The position numbers were made by a program, and so were the translations under genes. DNA of 5,633 bases, from assembly GCA_018715025.1 (NCBI GenBank), contig DVMK01000205.1, forward strand, positions 1 through 5,633. The letters run 5' to 3'. Positions 5,411 to 5,633 of this stretch are shown one piece after another. The stretch's first letter is position 1, and every line of letters begins with the position of its first letter. This DNA is from Candidatus Caccousia avistercoris. Lineage in GTDB: Bacteria; Bacillota; Clostridia; Oscillospirales; Acutalibacteraceae. Below the pieces are notes generated by a model, which worked only from the letters and a program-made list of their open reading frames with translations, was not told where the DNA came from and did not search any database.

Positions 5411-5633
5411 TCAAATGTGGACAATGTACTTGTAGTTGTCGCCGCGTATAACCTGTCTGGTAATATGCAGCGGCGCCTCTGTGTCGTCAAAAACGTGATC
5501 ATAGCTGAGCATGGCGGCTGTCCCCTGCGGAACTTGGAGAAGCCTTGCCTCTTCGCTGGTGACAAAGCACACTTCAAAGGACTTTTCTGCGCTGGTGGGG
5601 TAAATATGGTATTTCCTCCGAAGAATGGCATAC
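5411..5633 (-). CDS. GntR/HutC-family regulator, C-terminal UTRA domain only (partial)
   Basis: Reading leftward from the window edge, the frame whose stop TGA lies at 5413-5411 gives 73 residues beginning YAILRRKYHI and ending NYKYIVHI. The features match the end of a UTRA domain, the small-molecule-binding half of HutC-type GntR regulators: an AEKSFEVCFVT strand, the helix SEEARLLQVPQGTAAM, the strand LSYDHVFDDTEAPLHITRQVI and the typical closing RGDNYKYIVHI. The N-terminal winged-helix DNA-binding domain lies beyond base 5633, so the start, full length, target genes and effector cannot be given; in this family effectors are often sugar phosphates or amino acid derivatives. Its stop codon touches the shared terminator. 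A longer open frame on the same strand (5631-5263) is only an out-of-frame image of it. Confidence 0.82.
   Translation of the reverse strand, partial: YAILRRKYHIYPTSAEKSFEVCFVTSEEARLLQVPQGTAAMLSYDHVFDDTEAPLHITRQVIRGDNYKYIVHI

Noticed and set aside
4377..5414. 345-codon open frame on the - strand opposite degV
   Set aside because: Its translation is rich in G, R, H and L with no domain, and it lies wholly antisense to a clear DegV gene; it arises from GC-rich codon bias.
5263..5631. 122-codon - strand frame at the right edge
   Set aside because: It overlaps the UTRA-coding frame out of phase, runs across the terminator into degV, and shows no family features.

Overview
The window reads as ordinary chromosomal DNA from a GC-rich, Gram-positive anaerobe of the Clostridia, most likely an Oscillospiraceae/Ruminococcaceae-type gut bacterium. 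This rests on the metG-tatD gene pair (a classic Firmicutes arrangement), AGGAGG-type ribosome binding sites, sigma-A-like promoters (TTGACA/TATAAT), a DegV-family protein, and third-codon positions rich in G and C. No rRNA, tRNA, CRISPR array, insertion sequence or phage gene is visible. The organism assignment is inferred from gene content and style, not from a marker gene.

Layout. Bases 1-151 hold a short upstream segment and a good promoter for metG (methionyl-tRNA synthetase, + strand, 152-2092). A GC-rich hairpin that looks like an intrinsic terminator follows (2163-2201). Then comes tatD (+, 2250-3020), a metal-dependent TIM-barrel hydrolase. tatD runs head-on, with only 12 bp between stop codons, into a TetR/AcrR-family regulator on the - strand (3033-3542). 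A 181-bp control region (3543-3723) separates the regulator from a HAD-superfamily phosphatase (+, 3724-4437) and a DegV-family fatty-acid-binding protein (+, 4473-5336), which together look like a two-gene operon. A long perfect hairpin (5360-5409) closes that operon and also sits immediately behind the stop codon of the last gene. That gene is the C-terminal 73 residues of a GntR/HutC-type regulator (UTRA effector domain) on the - strand, cut off by the window's right edge.

How the parts work together. metG and tatD are housekeeping genes. The second half looks like a small self-contained regulatory module. The TetR-family gene and the HAD-degV pair point away from each other, but their two near-consensus promoters face each other, and a GATAC-N4-GTATC palindrome lies exactly between the two -10 boxes, over both predicted start sites. 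One dimer bound there could silence both directions. The DegV protein suggests a link to fatty acid or phospholipid metabolism, but no FakA kinase or lipid gene is in view, so the inducer and purpose are unknown.

I found no clearly new system. The face-to-face promoter/operator arrangement is the observation most worth following up. Smaller curiosities are an interleaved double inverted repeat at the end of tatD, the terminator-poor tatD/tetR collision point, and the stacked hairpins behind degV.
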